Assembly (NCBI GenBank): GCA_020723765.1
Contig: DYIF01000003.1
Location: forward strand, 1 to 64,000
Origin: Elusimicrobium minutum
GTDB taxonomy: Bacteria > Elusimicrobiota > Elusimicrobia > Elusimicrobiales > UBA9959
Direction of reading: 5' to 3'
DNA: 64,000 nt
The notes under the pieces are model-generated. The model searched no databases. It saw only the letters and a program-made list of their open reading frames with translations, and was not told where the DNA came from. The position numbers were made by a program, and so were the translations under genes. This document shows positions 43,941 to 52,788 of this stretch, one piece after another; the stretch's first letter is position 1; each line of letters begins with the position of its first letter.

Positions 43941-45737
43941 CTATTTTTCGGGATACATATTTATTTTGTTAAACCACTTCGTCAAATTCTCGACTCTTTT
44001 TTGTTCGGACTTGGGAAGTTCGAGCGGTCTTCCTCTTCCGTCGAATAATATTCCGCCTACTCCGCCCTGAATCTTGGATTTGAATTTGGAGTTTTTACCC
44101 TGTCCGGCGTCGAAACCTTTTAACGGTTTTAAAGTTATTTCGGCTTCTTCGTCTTTTAACTCAACAAGATACATCTCTCCAAATCTCAGGCTTCCGTCTA
44201 TTTTCTTGCCTTCTTTGGTCTCTATCTCCCACTCGAGTATCAACTCCCCTTCTTTCGCCAATCCAACCGGGGCTATGGTGGTTCCGAGTTTTATAAGACA
44301 ATCGTTGTAGAAAACATCCAATGAAGCTTTTTCGCTTATCTGAGACAAAACCCCTAAGTGAGGCATCATAAATATAGAGTCGACCGCAAGCATGGTTATC
44401 CCTTCCAATTGATATGAGTCCGTCATTAAAACCATAGATTGGACTCTTCTTGGAGAATGCGCCAAAACACCTCCGGAGCCTATTACGTAATTTAGGTTCA
44501 TCATATTTATTAAAGATTGCCCGGTGGATGTTTGGTCGAAGGCGTCGGAAATGGATCTTTCCTGCTGAACTCCTTTAAGTCCGACGGCCAAAAGTTTATG
44601 CTGGTCCAAAGCCAATCTTAAAGCCTCTCTGGCCACGGCGTGCTCTATCATAAGATCTTCGACCGTTTGCGGTATTGTCGTCGGTCTTATCATTTTGTTT
44701 TTTAGTCTGTTCCTTACTTCCTGTTCGTCTATTTTAAAAGGCAACCATCTCATTATGTTAGCCACCCCCGCTTCGGCCATAACGTTCGATACCGAGTAGC
44801 TCATTCCTAAGTTTGCGCTTACGGTTCTGTTGAATATCGTATCGAAAACGGAGAAAACGTCGGTTGTCGCTCCCCCTATATCCACAGCAAGAACGTTATA
44901 GTTTTTCGCTCTTGCGAATTTTTCGGTCATAAGTCCGACCGCCATCGGAGTGGGCATTATCGGAGCGCCTACCATCTTCATAAGTTTGGGGTATCCCGGA
45001 GCCTGTTGCATAACATGCTCTAAAAATACGTCGTGGATTTTGTGTCTTGCCGGCATAAGATTTTCTTTTTCTAAAACCGGCCTTAAGTTTTCGGTTATCA
45101 TCAAAGCGGTTTTTTCGTCCAGTATCTCTTTTATTTTGTCTCGAGCGGCGCTGTTTCCGGCGAATATGACCGGAAGCTTATAAGAGGCCCCGAGTCTTGG
45201 CTTGGGGTCCGCCGCTTTTACAAAGTTGGCAAGTTCCACTACGTGAGTTATGGTTCCTCCGTCGGTTCCTCCGGATAATAGTATCATATCCGGTCTTAAT
45301 TGTCTTATTCTTTCTATTTTTTCATGGTCCGCTCTTCCGTCGTTTGATGCTATTATATCCATTACTATCGCTCCGGCTCCTAAAGCGCATCTTTGAGCCG
45401 ATTCCCCCGTCATGGCTTTTACGGCGCCGGCTACCATCATCTGTAGGCCTCCGCCCGCGGAGCTTGTGGATACGTATATATCGACTCCGGTATTTCCTTT
45501 ATTTGGAGTTATTACTTTGTCCCCGTCTAATATTTTTCTTCCGCTTAACTCTTCGACTTCTATTATCGCGTTTTTTACTCCGCAGGTAACGTCTTCAAAC
45601 GGAGCCTCTACGGTAGTGGGAGCTTCTCCTCTAAAGGTTTGTCTGTAAGTGTCTCCTTTTTTTTCTATCAAAATCGCTTTTGTGGTGGTGCTTCCGCAGT
45701 CCGTCGCTATTATTACGTTTAAATCCTTATCGCTCAT
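43941..45737 (-). CDS. GlmL/MutL-family ASKHA ATPase without a linked mutase
   Basis: The 598-residue protein belongs to the GlmL/MutL family. It has the ASKHA phosphate-1 loop ATDCGSTTTKA (11-21) and a second nucleotide motif DIGGATTDVFS near residue 290, with LLSGGTDGG between them. In clostridia GlmL is a partner or reactivase of the B12-dependent glutamate mutase, but no mutase subunit (GlmS/GlmE) or B12 gene is in the window. Here it is flanked by the barrel-sandwich protein, a 99-residue protein and four membrane proteins. It probably acts as an ATP-driven factor for that system. A strong ribosome binding site (AGGAGGT) precedes it. Confidence 0.85.
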   Translation of the reverse strand: MSDKDLNVIIATDCGSTTTKAILIEKKGDTYRQTFRGEAPTTVEAPFEDVTCGVKNAIIEVEELSGRKILDGDKVITPNKGNTGVDIYVSTSSAGGGLQMMVAGAVKAMTGESAQRCALGAGAIVMDIIASNDGRADHEKIERIRQLRPDMILLSGGTDGGTITHVVELANFVKAADPKPRLGASYKLPVIFAGNSAARDKIKEILDEKTALMITENLRPVLEKENLMPARHKIHDVFLEHVMQQAPGYPKLMKMVGAPIMPTPMAVGLMTEKFARAKNYNVLAVDIGGATTDVFSVFDTIFNRTVSANLGMSYSVSNVMAEAGVANIMRWLPFKIDEQEVRNRLKNKMIRPTTIPQTVEDLMIEHAVAREALRLALDQHKLLAVGLKGVQQERSISDAFDQTSTGQSLINMMNLNYVIGSGGVLAHSPRRVQSMVLMTDSYQLEGITMLAVDSIFMMPHLGVLSQISEKASLDVFYNDCLIKLGTTIAPVGLAKEGELILEWEIETKEGKKIDGSLRFGEMYLVELKDEEAEITLKPLKGFDAGQGKNSKFKSKIQGGVGGILFDGRGRPLELPKSEQKRVENLTKWFNKINMYPEK

Positions 45738-46033
45738 TTTACCTCCTCTTTTAACTTTTCTCTAAAAAATTCAAGCCCTTTCGGATTTTCAAGTATTTCG
45801 GATATTTTTTGCATTTCATCTTTTGAAAATATAAATCCCAATGTGGGTTGGGCAAAATAGATAAGATTTGAGGTTAGGGTATGTATAGGTCTTGTGCTTT
45901 CGGCAAACATTAACGCGATGTCTTCTAATTTCCTTTTTTTAATTTTTTCTACGGCTTTAATTATAATCTCTTTTTCGGGTTCCGTTAAATCTCTGCCGTT
46001 ATTTATTTTAAACGCGTTTGACCATATGCTCAT
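45734..46033 (-). CDS. Small conserved-looking helical protein beside GlmL
   Basis: This 99-residue soluble protein is mostly helical, with no cysteines and no signal peptide. Residues about 33-65 (RKLEDIALMFAESTRPIHTLTSNL) and a final helical segment are its most distinctive parts. I cannot name a family with certainty. It overlaps the GlmL-family start by four bases, which argues for a true gene and a joint function. A 47-base gap separates it from the DUF192 gene. Confidence 0.65.
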   Translation of the reverse strand: MSIWSNAFKINNGRDLTEPEKEIIIKAVEKIKKRKLEDIALMFAESTRPIHTLTSNLIYFAQPTLGFIFSKDEMQKISEILENPKGLEFFREKLKEEVK

Positions 46034-46080
46034 ATCTTAAATTATACTAAAAAATATTATTTTAATATATTCGAATCAAG

Positions 46081-46551
46081 TTAGCTTCCGAGCCATTTTA
46101 TTTTTAATTTATCGCCTTTTTTAAGTCCCAATTCAAAAGCCTTTTTCGCATTTATTTCTATGACGTATTTGGCCCTGGAACTGACCATCGGAATATCTTT
46201 ATCCGAAGTCTTTTCGTTTGTCGAGCTTACGTTTTCAAAAATATCGTTTATCCTCATATTTTTAGACAAAAAAATTATATCGAGCGGTATATATGTGTTT
46301 TTCATCCAGAAAGTTTTTTGGTCTTCTTCTTCAAAAACAAATATCATTCCGCAGGTTTGGCATAGCTCTTTTCTAAACATTAATCCCAATTTTCTCTCGG
46401 CTTCGGTTCTGGCTATTTCTAAGTTTATATTTCCTTTTTCGGTCAATAAAACGGCTTTTTCAGCGTTTTTGATATCGGTTCTATTATAAAAATAAAAGAT
46501 CGAAATAATAAAAACGCCGGTTATTAAAATAAATATTTTATTTTTTTTCAT
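46081..46551 (-). CDS. DUF192-family secreted protein
   Basis: The 156-residue protein has a membrane helix or signal sequence (about 5-22) and a DUF192 domain over about 32-153: the RTEAERKLGLMFRKEL segment, GMIFVFEE, FWMKNTYIPLDIIFL and the closing VIEINAKKAFELGLKKGD. DUF192 proteins are widespread, usually exported, and of unknown function. It overlaps the unknown gene upstream by 14 bases. Confidence 0.85.
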   Translation of the reverse strand: MKKNKIFILITGVFIISIFYFYNRTDIKNAEKAVLLTEKGNINLEIARTEAERKLGLMFRKELCQTCGMIFVFEEEDQKTFWMKNTYIPLDIIFLSKNMRINDIFENVSSTNEKTSDKDIPMVSSRAKYVIEINAKKAFELGLKKGDKLKIKWLGS

Positions 46552-46978
46552 TTAAAAACTCTTTTTCTATTATCGGTTTTATTATTTTAATGTCGTCTAC
46601 GGTTTTTTCTATTTCTTTTTTTATTTTTGCGGAAAATTTTAGATTTTCATCTATCGGATATCCCCTTTCTTTTGCGATCCGAAATATGTCTTTATTTTTC
46701 TCGGTTTCTTTAACTATCCCGGATAAATCGGATTTTGTGTCTTTCAAATATTTAAGCAAAAAAATCAGCTCGGTTCTGGAAACTCCGTTTCTTTTTATTA
46801 AATATATATTGGTAATCGATTGAGTATCGGTTGTTATGTCGAAATCCAAATTTTCCTTAAAATATTTTATCGTTTGATTGGTAAATTCTTTATCGTATAA
46901 AGAGTCAAGAGTGGTGTAATTAGTTGCGGAATTGTCCAGAGAAAAAAGATTGAGCGAAAGTAATATCGAAAAAAACAT
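46538..46978 (-). CDS. Hypothetical secreted helical protein
   Basis: The 146-residue protein starts MFFSILLSLNLF, a short signal-like hydrophobic stretch. The remainder is helical and charged with no recognised domain. An open frame runs 41 codons further upstream, but it crosses the AsnC-type gene in another frame. The TGATG overlap at 46978 (stop of one, start of the other) picks this start. Function is unknown. Confidence 0.6.
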   Translation of the reverse strand: MFFSILLSLNLFSLDNSATNYTTLDSLYDKEFTNQTIKYFKENLDFDITTDTQSITNIYLIKRNGVSRTELIFLLKYLKDTKSDLSGIVKETEKNKDIFRIAKERGYPIDENLKFSAKIKKEIEKTVDDIKIIKPIIEKEFLNEKK

Positions 46979-47211
46979 CAGATGGATGTGGTTACAAGCG
47001 TTTCCGTAGATAAAACTCCCGGAATGTTTCTTATCTCGTTTACCACAACCTGAGAAAGCTGTTCCAGATCTCCGGTTTCCATATCGAGCACCAGGTCCCA
47101 TCTTCCGAAAACCGCCGACATATGAACCACTTCTTTTATTGTTCTCAGTTTTGTTAAAACCTGCTTTTCTTTTCCCGGCACCATCTTAACCAAAACAAGC
47201 CCTGTTACCAT
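46978..47211 (-). CDS. Stand-alone Lrp/AsnC effector-binding-type domain
   Basis: The 77-residue protein is a single ferredoxin-like RAM domain with the pattern VPGKEKQVLTKLRTI, VFGRWDLVLDME and IRNIPGVLSTETLV. It lacks the helix-turn-helix of Lrp/AsnC regulators, so it cannot bind DNA by itself. Such domains bind small molecules, often amino acids, and oligomerise. The gene lies between membrane-protein genes of the GlmL cluster and has a good GGAGG site. A role as a sensor or allosteric subunit is an inference. Confidence 0.8.
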   Translation of the reverse strand: MVTGLVLVKMVPGKEKQVLTKLRTIKEVVHMSAVFGRWDLVLDMETGDLEQLSQVVVNEIRNIPGVLSTETLVTTSI

Positions 47212-47226
47212 AGAGCCTCCGAATAA

Positions 47227-47970
47227 TTAGGAGTTTTTAGCTATAACTTTATTTAAAACAAATTTTTCAAGAAGGAAATATATTACCAGACCGACTATTA
47301 TCCAGTTTGTGGCGTAAAAATACTGAGCGTTCGAATATCTTACAAGAAGATCGAATCTTCCGTAAAGCAACGAAAATCTCGCCATAACCGTATTTCCGAA
47401 AGATGCTCCGAAGTAAATCATTAAAAAGTATATTCCGAAGTTTGATATCTTTTTAACCGCTCCTTTGTGTTCTATTGAGAAGAAGAAATAAAACAAAACC
47501 GATATGGAGCCGATTAAAAGTATCAAAGCGTTTATTAATTGTCCGGGAGTAAGATTGACTATGTTGGCGAAAGGTTCAATCGTTCCTAATATCTGGTTTG
47601 TAAAATCGGTGGCAAGTCCCGCCGGAAGAGCAAGTCCAGCGGAGTATCCCATCATAAAAGTAAAACCGTATCTGGATAGCCAGGATATCCTCGGTATAAA
47701 CTGAGTTATCAACGAAAGCCCTAATATTGTCGGTATTATTATCATCCATATGGTAAACCAATTACCGCTAGCCCATGCGACTTTCATCGGCTCCCAGACT
47801 TTTACTTTTATAATCTTATATATTATCAGTTGTATATGCCACGCAAGACCGGCTCCTATATAAAGATGTTCCGCCGCCTTAAAAAAAGGATTGTCTTTAT
47901 ATAAGAACGAAAATATAAAAAGAGTAAGCCCCGCGGCTACCCATGCTCCCAGTATAGTTGAAAATTCCAT
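47227..47970 (-). CDS. Polytopic membrane protein of the GlmL cluster
   Basis: The 247-residue protein has about seven predicted membrane helices, with short loops and almost no soluble domain. Conserved-looking stretches are FKAAEHLYIGAGLAWH (about 32-47), GYSAGLALPAG (about 112-122) and GASFGNTVMARFSLLYGR (about 196-213). I do not recognise a transporter family. The next upstream gene is 10 bases away. It may form a channel or a membrane base for the cluster. Confidence 0.7.
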   Translation of the reverse strand: MEFSTILGAWVAAGLTLFIFSFLYKDNPFFKAAEHLYIGAGLAWHIQLIIYKIIKVKVWEPMKVAWASGNWFTIWMIIIPTILGLSLITQFIPRISWLSRYGFTFMMGYSAGLALPAGLATDFTNQILGTIEPFANIVNLTPGQLINALILLIGSISVLFYFFFSIEHKGAVKKISNFGIYFLMIYFGASFGNTVMARFSLLYGRFDLLVRYSNAQYFYATNWIIVGLVIYFLLEKFVLNKVIAKNS

Positions 47971-47980
47971 ATTCTCTCCT

Positions 47981-48802
47981 TTATGAAAGTTTAAGTATAA
48001 GTAAAACTATGTTTGAAAATATTATAAAAAGTATAACCAGAAGATGCGCTATGTTTAAAGCGTCTATTCCGCTCGTTCCTTTTCCGGGTTCGGATATAAG
48101 CCTTTCATACTCCGCCGCTCCTTTCATTCCGCCTATTAGTCCTTTAAGTTGTTTCTTCTGAAGGTAAGGGCCGTATCCGACCTGGCTTATGGCGGTAACC
48201 CCGCCCATTACCGGAACTCCGTATTTATCTCCGACGAAAACTATCCAGCTATCAAGCAAAGCGGTTCCGGTTATATCGATCACCGCCGAAATGTCCTTAT
48301 AATTTTTTATCTTTTTCATCATCTCAAAATTTTTTAAAATTTTATCGTCTTTGTCTTTATCGTAAATGGCGTATATATCCGAAGACATTTGAGTTAACGC
48401 CGCAAGGACGTTGGGCATATAAGGTAGAACGACGTAATCTTTACCGTACTCCTTTCCGTATTGCTGAGGTATGTTTCTTATATGCTCGTCTATAAGACCG
48501 CCCGAACCCGCAAGAAAGGTCATTATGATTACTTTTAAGTTTTTCTTAAAAGCGTGCTTTAATATCGCCGCCGATTGCGGATGAAGCTCCGGTGCTGTTG
48601 ATGGATCGTAGTCCATTGAAAGTATTATAGTAGATCCTTCGGGAAGTTTTTCTATAAAGTTATAGGTATCCTGAACTCCGCTCGATATCGATTTTGAGGA
48701 TATACCTATCGGTTTTATTATAGGTATAAGTATAGAAAAAGTTAAAAGAAGAAACAGCCATCTTCTATCTATTTTTAAAAGTTTGTTTAATGTTTCTTTC
48801 AT
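47981..48802 (-). CDS. Membrane protein with alpha/beta soluble domain, GlmL cluster
   Basis: The 273-residue protein has a membrane helix near the N-terminus (about 14-32) and one at the C-terminus (about 250-270). Between them is an alpha/beta domain with GSTIILSMDYDPSTAPEL and a glycine-rich end (GLIGGMKGAAEYERL). The repeated strand-helix pattern recalls Rossmann-like or periplasmic-binding folds, but no family is identified. It sits between two polytopic membrane proteins with gaps of 10 and 14 bases, and a good AAAGGAG ribosome binding site. Confidence 0.7.
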   Translation of the reverse strand: MKETLNKLLKIDRRWLFLLLTFSILIPIIKPIGISSKSISSGVQDTYNFIEKLPEGSTIILSMDYDPSTAPELHPQSAAILKHAFKKNLKVIIMTFLAGSGGLIDEHIRNIPQQYGKEYGKDYVVLPYMPNVLAALTQMSSDIYAIYDKDKDDKILKNFEMMKKIKNYKDISAVIDITGTALLDSWIVFVGDKYGVPVMGGVTAISQVGYGPYLQKKQLKGLIGGMKGAAEYERLISEPGKGTSGIDALNIAHLLVILFIIFSNIVLLILKLS

Positions 48803-48816
48803 CGATTTTCTCCTTT

Positions 48817-49485
48817 TTAATCTTTACCCATATAACCGCGTTCTATTCCGAATATTATTTTTAATGAAGTTACGGCCGCGCCTATCGCTATGCCTATCAT
48901 TATGCCTCTTTTTCCGGCCGTGGAAGGAACGCTTATAATCCAGTTCTTAATATCGGCTATCGTGGTATTGGTCCAGGCGAAAAGCTTATCCCATATTATC
49001 TCGCCCAAAGGAATGTTTCCCAACATTAAAACAAGACCGGCTATAAATAACAAAAACGCGGGGAATGATTTGATTCTAAAAGACCTGTATGCGGTCGATA
49101 TTATGAAAAAGGCGAGAACCGAAAACATAGTCGCGCTTAGCGGATTATATATGTTATTGAAACTCCATCCTAAGAAGGTTATCTTTCCGTTGTCGGATAT
49201 CTTTCCGTCGCTTACTATAGCCGCAACCATTATCACGAGAAACCCGAAATAAACGAATAAACTATATCCCCACCCGTCCACTTTTCTTTCTATTTTTTTG
49301 TAATGGGCGTAGAACAAGCTTATAGCTCCTAAAAATAACGCAAAGGCCGCTACGATATTTTGCCATATGTTTATCCACTCCAAATAATTTTCGGATTTCC
49401 TATGAGGGACGTAATAAGACGCTAAGGTCATTATCCCGAATACGAACACTATGGCTAACGGTATATGTTTTTTTATAAGATTCAT
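48817..49485 (-). CDS. Polytopic membrane protein of the GlmL cluster
   Basis: The 222-residue protein has about six membrane helices. A charged loop lies near residues 58-66 (HYKKIERKVDGW) and a polar segment near 90-110. The C-terminal part has GKRGIMIGIAIGAAVTSLK followed by IFGIERGY. No family is recognised. It is one base after the DUF6754-like gene and 14 bases before the next one, which places it firmly in the operon. Confidence 0.7.
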   Translation of the reverse strand: MNLIKKHIPLAIVFVFGIMTLASYYVPHRKSENYLEWINIWQNIVAAFALFLGAISLFYAHYKKIERKVDGWGYSLFVYFGFLVIMVAAIVSDGKISDNGKITFLGWSFNNIYNPLSATMFSVLAFFIISTAYRSFRIKSFPAFLLFIAGLVLMLGNIPLGEIIWDKLFAWTNTTIADIKNWIISVPSTAGKRGIMIGIAIGAAVTSLKIIFGIERGYMGKD

Positions 49486-49486
49486 A

Positions 49487-50761
49487 TTACCTCACCTTCA
49501 ATATATCCAGTATGGTATTAGTAATGTTAATAGCTCCCGCTTTTGAAGAAATAACGAGAACTATCGATAAAAGCGCAGCGAAAATTATAAAGAAAAGCTT
49601 TCCGAAATCCTGAACTTTTAACGCGCTTACAAGCATCGGTTCTTTTGAAAGATAAGCTCCGGCCGCATAGAGTTCTTCTCCGATTAACGTGTAGTCGCAG
49701 GCCGTTACGAAAAACGGTAACTGGTGGTCTATGTCGGTTCCGGCTATTTGTATGGCTCCGGCGCTTGCTCCCACTTCGGCAAGGAGCAAAGATTCGGCCA
49801 TAAAGTATCCCATATAAAAGCATGCCGCGGGTTTTTCCCTCGTTATCATACCGTCTACCGCCGCCGCATATGCGAACTGGTCCTGAGTTATAAACATGTT
49901 TATATCGTCTCTGTAAGAATCGGGTCTTTCTGCTTCTATATAAGCTTGTTTTATCGTTTCTTTTGCTACGGTAAATACTATTGGGTCGTAATGCGGTACT
50001 TTTATGTTTGCGTCGTACTGGGCTATTTTTTTGCCCACTTCTCCGAGTATAAAAACCGAGGCTATGGTCGATATGTTGGACATAGATCCTATCCCGGGAA
50101 CATAAATAACCGGTTTTCCCATCTCGGTGGCTCTTCCCACCGCCTCGTCTATGGCGTCAAGACCGGCTATCCTTCTTATAAATAATTCTCTTTTTTTAGC
50201 GTGAGATACCACCATAAAAAACACCAGAGATACGAGTAAAACTATTATAAGGCTGTTAAGCCTGTCCGCTCTAAACCAATTCCCTATGGCTATCGCCGAT
50301 ACCGTTTGAGACTCGGATTTTTGTTTTTTGGATATAACGTTTAATTTAGCATAGAGTTTAAAGCCGTTAGAATATTCCTTAAAAAATTCTTCTTCCTGTA
50401 TATTGAAGACTTTCATTATTTCGATGACGCACGCGTTTTTGTTCTCTTTTTTGTTCCATATCCAGAAAGGAAGGTCTATATTTTGCGAAGTAAAACTTCC
50501 TTCTTTTTGTTCTTTTACTTTTTTCCAGTTTTTTTCGTCTGTAGATACCATTATCTCGTATATAAGATCTTTGTCGTCGTTGGTATCCCATTTAAGTATT
50601 AAAGAATCCCCTCTGTCGCTCGGATAATCTAATAGTTCAAGCCCTGGTAATTCTATTTTTACGTTTTGAGGCTCTACCTGTTTTTTCGGTTTGGAAGGTA
50701 GCGCGTTTATGTTGGAAATTATAAAAACAGATATCAAAAAAAACTTAATCTTTCTTATCAT
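49487..50761 (-). CDS. DUF6754-like membrane protein with FN3-like ectodomain
   Basis: The 424-residue protein has a signal peptide (about 1-20), an FN3-like beta-sandwich (about 33-165), a membrane helix (about 172-190), a soluble alpha/beta domain (about 200-385) and a final membrane helix. Within the soluble domain, GRATEMGKPVIYVPGIGSMS, ITQDQFAYAAAVDGM and AGTDIDHQLPFFVTACDY are distinctive and fit my recollection of DUF6754. The function of that family is unknown to me. It is the first gene of the cluster that runs down to the GlmL-family gene. Confidence 0.7.
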   Translation of the reverse strand: MIRKIKFFLISVFIISNINALPSKPKKQVEPQNVKIELPGLELLDYPSDRGDSLILKWDTNDDKDLIYEIMVSTDEKNWKKVKEQKEGSFTSQNIDLPFWIWNKKENKNACVIEIMKVFNIQEEEFFKEYSNGFKLYAKLNVISKKQKSESQTVSAIAIGNWFRADRLNSLIIVLLVSLVFFMVVSHAKKRELFIRRIAGLDAIDEAVGRATEMGKPVIYVPGIGSMSNISTIASVFILGEVGKKIAQYDANIKVPHYDPIVFTVAKETIKQAYIEAERPDSYRDDINMFITQDQFAYAAAVDGMITREKPAACFYMGYFMAESLLLAEVGASAGAIQIAGTDIDHQLPFFVTACDYTLIGEELYAAGAYLSKEPMLVSALKVQDFGKLFFIIFAALLSIVLVISSKAGAINITNTILDILKVR

Positions 50762-50803
50762 ATTAGTTAATATAACATTTTTTTAAGATTAAAATCAATA
50801 AAA

Positions 50804-51652
50804 TTAAAATATCTTTATTTCCGATTTTTCTTTTAATATATTTAAAACCCTGTTTTTATTTTGGTTTATAATCTCGAATTTTATCGAACCTTTTATTTTT
50901 TCTTTTATATCTTCAAACGGTATCGTCCGTTCGTTTTTTTTATCTTCGACTTTTATTATCGAATAACCGTTTCCCGTTTTAATCGGTTTTGTGTATTTAT
51001 TGGCTTCCATCGCAAAGACTTCTTTTTCTATTTCCGGTATTAACATTCCTTTCGTAATATACCCCAGGTCTCCTGCTTTCTTTTTTAAATTTTCATCCAC
51101 CGATTTTAATTCCGCCATTTTTTCGAAATTCGCTCCGGCCTCAAGAGCTATGTATACGTCGTTGGCTTCCTGTTCGGTATTTACAAATATCTGTCTGAGT
51201 TTGACGGACTGCGGTATTTTAAACTGCTCGGGATTTGAGTCGTAATATCTTTTGGCGTCTTCATCGGTTACGTTTAAATTTAATATCGAGATTAACGCTT
51301 TTTGAGCGAGTAATTCGTTTTCTATCATTTTGGAATAATCTTTTTCCGATATATTCATTTTTAAAAGCTCTTTTTTAAAATCCTTTTCCGAATTAAATCT
51401 CGATTTTATGTTGTTTATTATATTTTGGACCTCGTTTTTTTCGACTTTTATGTCGTTTTTATTCGCGTAGTTTATAAGAAGTTTTTCGGAAATTAAATCG
51501 TCCAAAGTCTTTGTAAAGTAGTTTGCCGACATTTTCACATAGACTTCGTTTAGAGTTATATAAGTTTTGTCCACCTGAGCTATTTTTTTCTCCTCCGCTT
51601 TTAACAAAGATACAAATGCGCATACAAAAACTAAAAATAAAAAGTTTTTCAT
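50804..51652 (-). CDS. Parvulin-type peptidyl-prolyl isomerase (SurA/PrsA-like foldase)
   Basis: The 282-residue exported foldase has a signal peptide (1-19), an N-terminal SurA-like helical chaperone domain (about 22-135) and a parvulin domain (about 145-250: VKLRQIFVNTEQEA, GDLGYITKGMLIPEIEKEVF and GNGYSIIKVED). It probably assists folding of periplasmic or outer-membrane proteins, which fits the barrel and surface proteins in this window. It has a good GGAG ribosome binding site, with 42 bases to the DUF6754-like gene. Confidence 0.9.
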   Translation of the reverse strand: MKNFLFLVFVCAFVSLLKAEEKKIAQVDKTYITLNEVYVKMSANYFTKTLDDLISEKLLINYANKNDIKVEKNEVQNIINNIKSRFNSEKDFKKELLKMNISEKDYSKMIENELLAQKALISILNLNVTDEDAKRYYDSNPEQFKIPQSVKLRQIFVNTEQEANDVYIALEAGANFEKMAELKSVDENLKKKAGDLGYITKGMLIPEIEKEVFAMEANKYTKPIKTGNGYSIIKVEDKKNERTIPFEDIKEKIKGSIKFEIINQNKNRVLNILKEKSEIKIF

Positions 51653-51665
51653 TTCTCTTCTCCTT

Positions 51666-52736
51666 TTATTTGTTTATATAGATTTTTTGTGTGGGATAAG
51701 CAAATTCTATGTTTTCTTTTTTAAATTCTTCGGCTATATTATGCAAAAGCTTTTCATGAGTTTGCATATATAAAGCGTAATCAGGAGATGTTATATAGTA
51801 AACCGTTTCAAAATCTATCGAATAATTGTTAAAAACGGATAAATTGGATCTGTCAAACCTCGTATTGTTTAATTTTTCGACCGATTTTTTTATTATTTCC
51901 GGTATTATTTTGATTTTTTCGATTGGAGTTTCGTATATAACCTGAGTATTAAATACGACTCTTCTTTCTTTCATGGTGGAAAAATTCTGTATCATTTCGG
52001 ACATTATCTTCGAATTTGTTATTATCAAAAGCTCTCCTCTAAGCGTTCTTATTTTGACCGATTTAAGCCCTATCTCTTCGACGGTTCCGGATAGATTTTG
52101 AGAAGGCAGTAAGATAAAATCGCCTATCTTAAAAGGTTTGTCTAATATTATCACGAAAAAGTTAAAAATATCTCCGAGTATCGTTTGAGAAGCAAATGCC
52201 ACCGCCACGCCGCCTATTCCAAGACCAGTTAAAAGCGCTCCTACTTTTACTCCGAAGTTATGAAGCAGAAATAAAACCGCTATTATCCATATTATCACCT
52301 TAAATATCACTCTTAAGGTTTTTATCGATTTTTCATAATCCGTTCCGGATATTTCATTTAACCAAAAGTTTAAAATTTCATCCAAAGAAGCCACTATCCT
52401 GTAAGTTATCGTTATTATCAAAAGATATTTTATGGAATTGGAGACAACCGAGGGCATTATCAGATTTTTGGTGGCTAAATATACGGAAAGTATCTGGTAC
52501 TCGTGCCATTTTATGTTTTTTATTAAGTTTATAAAAACGTCGTCTAATTTGGTTTCGGTTTTTTGAGCTATTTTTTCTATTTTTTTAAGAGCGGTATTTT
52601 TAAAGTAATATAAAATTTTTAAAATTACAAAAAAAAGTATTAAAGAAAATATATACCCGTATAAACTGTTTGAAAACATTTTTAAACTTAAAAAGTCGTG
52701 TAACTTGGATATATACAAATCATAAAACTCAACCAT
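51666..52736 (-). CDS. Small-conductance mechanosensitive channel (MscS family)
   Basis: The roughly 356-residue channel has four or five membrane helices. The pore-lining TM3 region is GALLTGLGIGGVAVAFASQTILGDIF, split across about residues 185-215, and is followed by the beta domain start KPFKIGDFILL and a C-terminal alpha/beta domain. MscS channels release solutes on hypo-osmotic shock. The frame opens with TTG at 52751, but ATG 52736 is more likely. A TATAAT motif lies just seven bases before that ATG, and no ribosome binding site is visible. Confidence 0.9.
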   Translation of the reverse strand: MVEFYDLYISKLHDFLSLKMFSNSLYGYIFSLILFFVILKILYYFKNTALKKIEKIAQKTETKLDDVFINLIKNIKWHEYQILSVYLATKNLIMPSVVSNSIKYLLIITITYRIVASLDEILNFWLNEISGTDYEKSIKTLRVIFKVIIWIIAVLFLLHNFGVKVGALLTGLGIGGVAVAFASQTILGDIFNFFVIILDKPFKIGDFILLPSQNLSGTVEEIGLKSVKIRTLRGELLIITNSKIMSEMIQNFSTMKERRVVFNTQVIYETPIEKIKIIPEIIKKSVEKLNNTRFDRSNLSVFNNYSIDFETVYYITSPDYALYMQTHEKLLHNIAEEFKKENIEFAYPTQKIYINK

Positions 52737-52788
52737 AAAAATATTATACAATTTTTATTTTTTTGAATATTAAGATAGAAAAAAAGTC

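Noticed and set aside
43941-45737. Glutamate mutase system
   Set aside because: Only the GlmL-type ATPase is present. No B12-binding GlmS, catalytic GlmE or methylaspartase gene was found within the window.
46979-47101. Upstream extension of the unknown gene at 46538-46978
   Set aside because: The extra 41 codons overlap the RAM-domain gene in another frame and read as charged low-quality sequence; the TGATG junction is the natural start.
46978-47211. Lrp/AsnC transcription factor
   Set aside because: The helix-turn-helix half is missing and upstream sequence encodes another protein, so it cannot be a DNA-binding regulator alone.
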